Source: G963668435 sp963668435 (GTDB lineage Bacteria > Latescibacterota > Latescibacteria > Latescibacterales > Latescibacteraceae). From it: 64,000 nucleotides of DNA. Both the position numbers and the translations under genes were made by a program. Each line of letters starts with the position of its first letter. Within the stretch, counting starts at the first letter, position 1. The stretch spans positions 1,054,001 to 1,118,000 of the forward strand of contig CAXXSC010000008.1 of the NCBI GenBank assembly GCA_963668435.2, read 5' to 3'. This document shows positions 62,552 to 64,000 of the stretch, one piece after another. The notes beneath the pieces are model-generated. The model had not been told where the DNA came from. It saw only the letters and a list, made by a program, of their open reading frames with translations, and searched no databases.

Positions 62552-63586
62552 TCACCCGTCGTCGACCAGTATAAACGCTTTCGAGAGAAAACCCTTCATA
62601 AGCGAGACTTTAGCGGTCACTCCCGTTGCGGACGCAAAAAAGACCAGAGGACGCAACTGCCTCAATCTGCTGTATGAAGCAAGCTGCCCGGCAGTATATT
62701 CGGACAACAGTCCTGACCTGACAGCTCCGGCCCCATACATATAGCCGTAATCGGCATCAGGGAAAAACTGCCCCAGTGCGGCAATGGCCATTCCAAGCGC
62801 GGCACCCGCGCTCCACTCCGAAATGACGGAAGCCATCTCAACTGGCCTGATCGCGGATTCATCACGGATAAGCCAGGCTATATCCGCCAGCCATTTCGGT
62901 TTATGGAAGTATTCTTTTACAGCATGGGCGATCGAGTATGAAACGAGATCCTCATAAGACATCAGGAATGTGTCACCGGAGATAGCCCGTTCCCAGACAG
63001 CTTCTATCGAGGCCTTAAAAAGGCGTGAGTGAAGCGGATTGCCACGGTTGATCAAATCCCAGTGTATTTCAATGAAACAGGGATCAGCTCCGCCGCTGTC
63101 AAAATAGAGATTGGCATGGGACTCGCTATACACCCCCTGAAAGCGGCAGCCATATTCCACAAGGCAGTCGACAACAGCCCTGCGCTGATCATTTTTTACA
63201 AGAATGTCGATATCGGTCATGGGATTGAGAGTACTGCGGGAGCCCCCGGCAATGCGAGGATCCGATCCCTTGAGAGGCATGCAGTCGAATCCGCTTTTGA
63301 CAAGCAGAGAGAGAATATCGCCGGCAATTTTTCGCATGATCTCAGTCTTTGCGAAATCTGCGGCAAAACGAGGTCGCAGTCTTTCGAGCAACCACGCATC
63401 AGCTGATCCGAGTCCCGAGAGACATGCATACAAAAGCCCGCCGGTTTCGCAGTCATCTGCAAGGGAAATCAATTGTTCCCGGTCCAAATCATGGACAAGA
63501 AGCTCCGCAATCCGCTCACGCGCGCAATCCACGCGTTCCGCAAAAGCGCTGTAAAAGCAGATCCGTTCTTCAGCCGATGCTTTCAT
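62552..63586 (-). CDS. Nucleotidyltransferase family 5-like protein (NTP_transf_5)
   Basis: A 344-residue protein. The core block has CMPLKGSDPRIAGG, NPMTDIDILV with two metal-binding Asp, and IEIHWDL, typical of the NTP_transf_5 (PF14907) family. Helical parts surround it. These proteins resemble minimal nucleotidyltransferases and are often next to HPr-kinase-like genes in exopolysaccharide or peptide clusters; their substrate is unknown. The ATG at 63586 has GAGGTG upstream. It is followed on the same strand by the response regulator gene after 140 bases. Confidence 0.8.
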   Translation of the reverse strand: MKASAEERICFYSAFAERVDCARERIAELLVHDLDREQLISLADDCETGGLLYACLSGLGSADAWLLERLRPRFAADFAKTEIMRKIAGDILSLLVKSGFDCMPLKGSDPRIAGGSRSTLNPMTDIDILVKNDQRRAVVDCLVEYGCRFQGVYSESHANLYFDSGGADPCFIEIHWDLINRGNPLHSRLFKASIEAVWERAISGDTFLMSYEDLVSYSIAHAVKEYFHKPKWLADIAWLIRDESAIRPVEMASVISEWSAGAALGMAIAALGQFFPDADYGYMYGAGAVRSGLLSEYTAGQLASYSRLRQLRPLVFFASATGVTAKVSLMKGFLSKAFILVDDG

Positions 63587-63657
63587 GGCACACCTCTGGC
63601 CCACAAAAAATCAGGCATTTTGTTCATATGCCCGACACATACCTCTATTACAGAAAA

Positions 63658-64000
63658 CTAATACCTCATCCGCTCCAGTATCATTGAGCACCAGGCGCCG
63701 GGATCACCCCAGCCCTCAAGCACATACGCCTCAGTGCTACCATGCAAACAGGTGGCTATATCGGCGGCATGATCGAGTTCCGGCTGGCCGTACTGCGGCG
63801 GCAGATGTCCCATGAGCCGTGCCGCAGACTCAGACGGGCCAATCCGGCGCAAAGCGACTTCAACGCCGTCCCCCGGATCGAGGAAAAACACTGCCCTCAG
63901 CGGTGCAGTCCTGACAGACAGTTCGGGGACAGTCCTCGTTTTCGGCCTGTCCCGGCTTATCGAGCGGCGAATATGCTCGGGAAAAAGTTCAACCGTCACC
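63658..64000 (-). CDS. C-terminal fragment of an unidentified protein, possibly HprK-like
   Basis: About 113 residues read from the window's right edge to a TAG at 63658. The start is outside the window. It is mixed alpha/beta (LRAVFFLDPGDGVEVALRRI, LMGHLPPQYGQPELDHAADI) and has no motif I recognise with confidence. The position next to the family 5 nucleotidyltransferase-like gene makes the end of an HPr-kinase-like P-loop protein the best guess, but this is weak. Confidence 0.35.
   Translation of the reverse strand, partial: VTVELFPEHIRRSISRDRPKTRTVPELSVRTAPLRAVFFLDPGDGVEVALRRIGPSESAARLMGHLPPQYGQPELDHAADIATCLHGSTEAYVLEGWGDPGAWCSMILERMRY

Overview
The window looks like a chromosomal segment from an uncultured bacterium of the FCB/Latescibacterota kind. 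That placement is an inference from gene content: class II photolyase, Tat-exported sugar-isomerase-like proteins, GH20, GH3 and heparinase-type glycan enzymes, a URO-D-like protein, Gfo/Idh/MocA oxidoreductase, lamin-tail and FlgD-like surface modules, and a fused homocysteine methyltransferase/MTHFR. Composition is moderately GC-rich with AT-rich spacers. Most genes have Shine-Dalgarno sequences. I found no rRNA, tRNA, CRISPR array, transposase or phage gene.

1-5.4 kb, minus strand: an envelope or glycan operon runs from a polysaccharide pyruvyl transferase-like gene through a nitroreductase-like gene, a family 4 glycosyltransferase and a lamin-tail surface protein to a truncated EamA transporter. 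5.5-7.7 kb, plus strand: a redox cluster holds thioredoxin, a 55-residue DUF6132-like membrane protein and a CoA-disulfide-reductase-like flavoenzyme. 7.8-18 kb: mixed housekeeping, including an unknown protein, a TIGR01212 radical SAM protein, MnmG, a ubiquitin-like/Mut7-C protein, photolyase, a DUF523-DUF1722 protein, an MscS channel, a DegT aminotransferase and a cNMP-binding protein.

18-35.7 kb, plus strand: the accessory region. It carries a GH20 lipoprotein, a large polytopic membrane protein, an AIM24 protein, two paralogous Tat-exported SIS-like proteins flanking a GNAT acetyltransferase, a small secreted Gly/Gln-rich protein with a calcium-type loop, an unknown membrane protein, and a GH3 enzyme with a PA14 insert. 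It ends with a 717-residue protein built of 17 units of about 38 residues and an acidic protein with three helix-hairpin-helix-like repeats. The repeat protein and its neighbour are the most unusual content in the window.

35.8-46 kb: homocysteine methyltransferase/MTHFR, a frameshifted DegT aminotransferase followed by a Gfo/Idh/MocA oxidoreductase, a lipoprotein acetolactate decarboxylase, a frameshifted heparinase II/III-like protein and a URO-D-like protein. Both frameshifts are single-base changes in short G/C runs, so they may be assembly errors.

46-64 kb, minus strand: a conserved core with mutL, mutS, a TPR-SPOR protein, miaB, then a tight operon HNH-scpA-scpB-rluB-cmk-plsC-rpsA with a visible promoter and terminator, ftsY, a response regulator-GAF-GGDEF protein, a family 5 nucleotidyltransferase-like protein and the C-terminal end of a further gene at the edge. 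Genes cut by the window are the EamA transporter at the left edge and the last minus-strand frame at the right edge.
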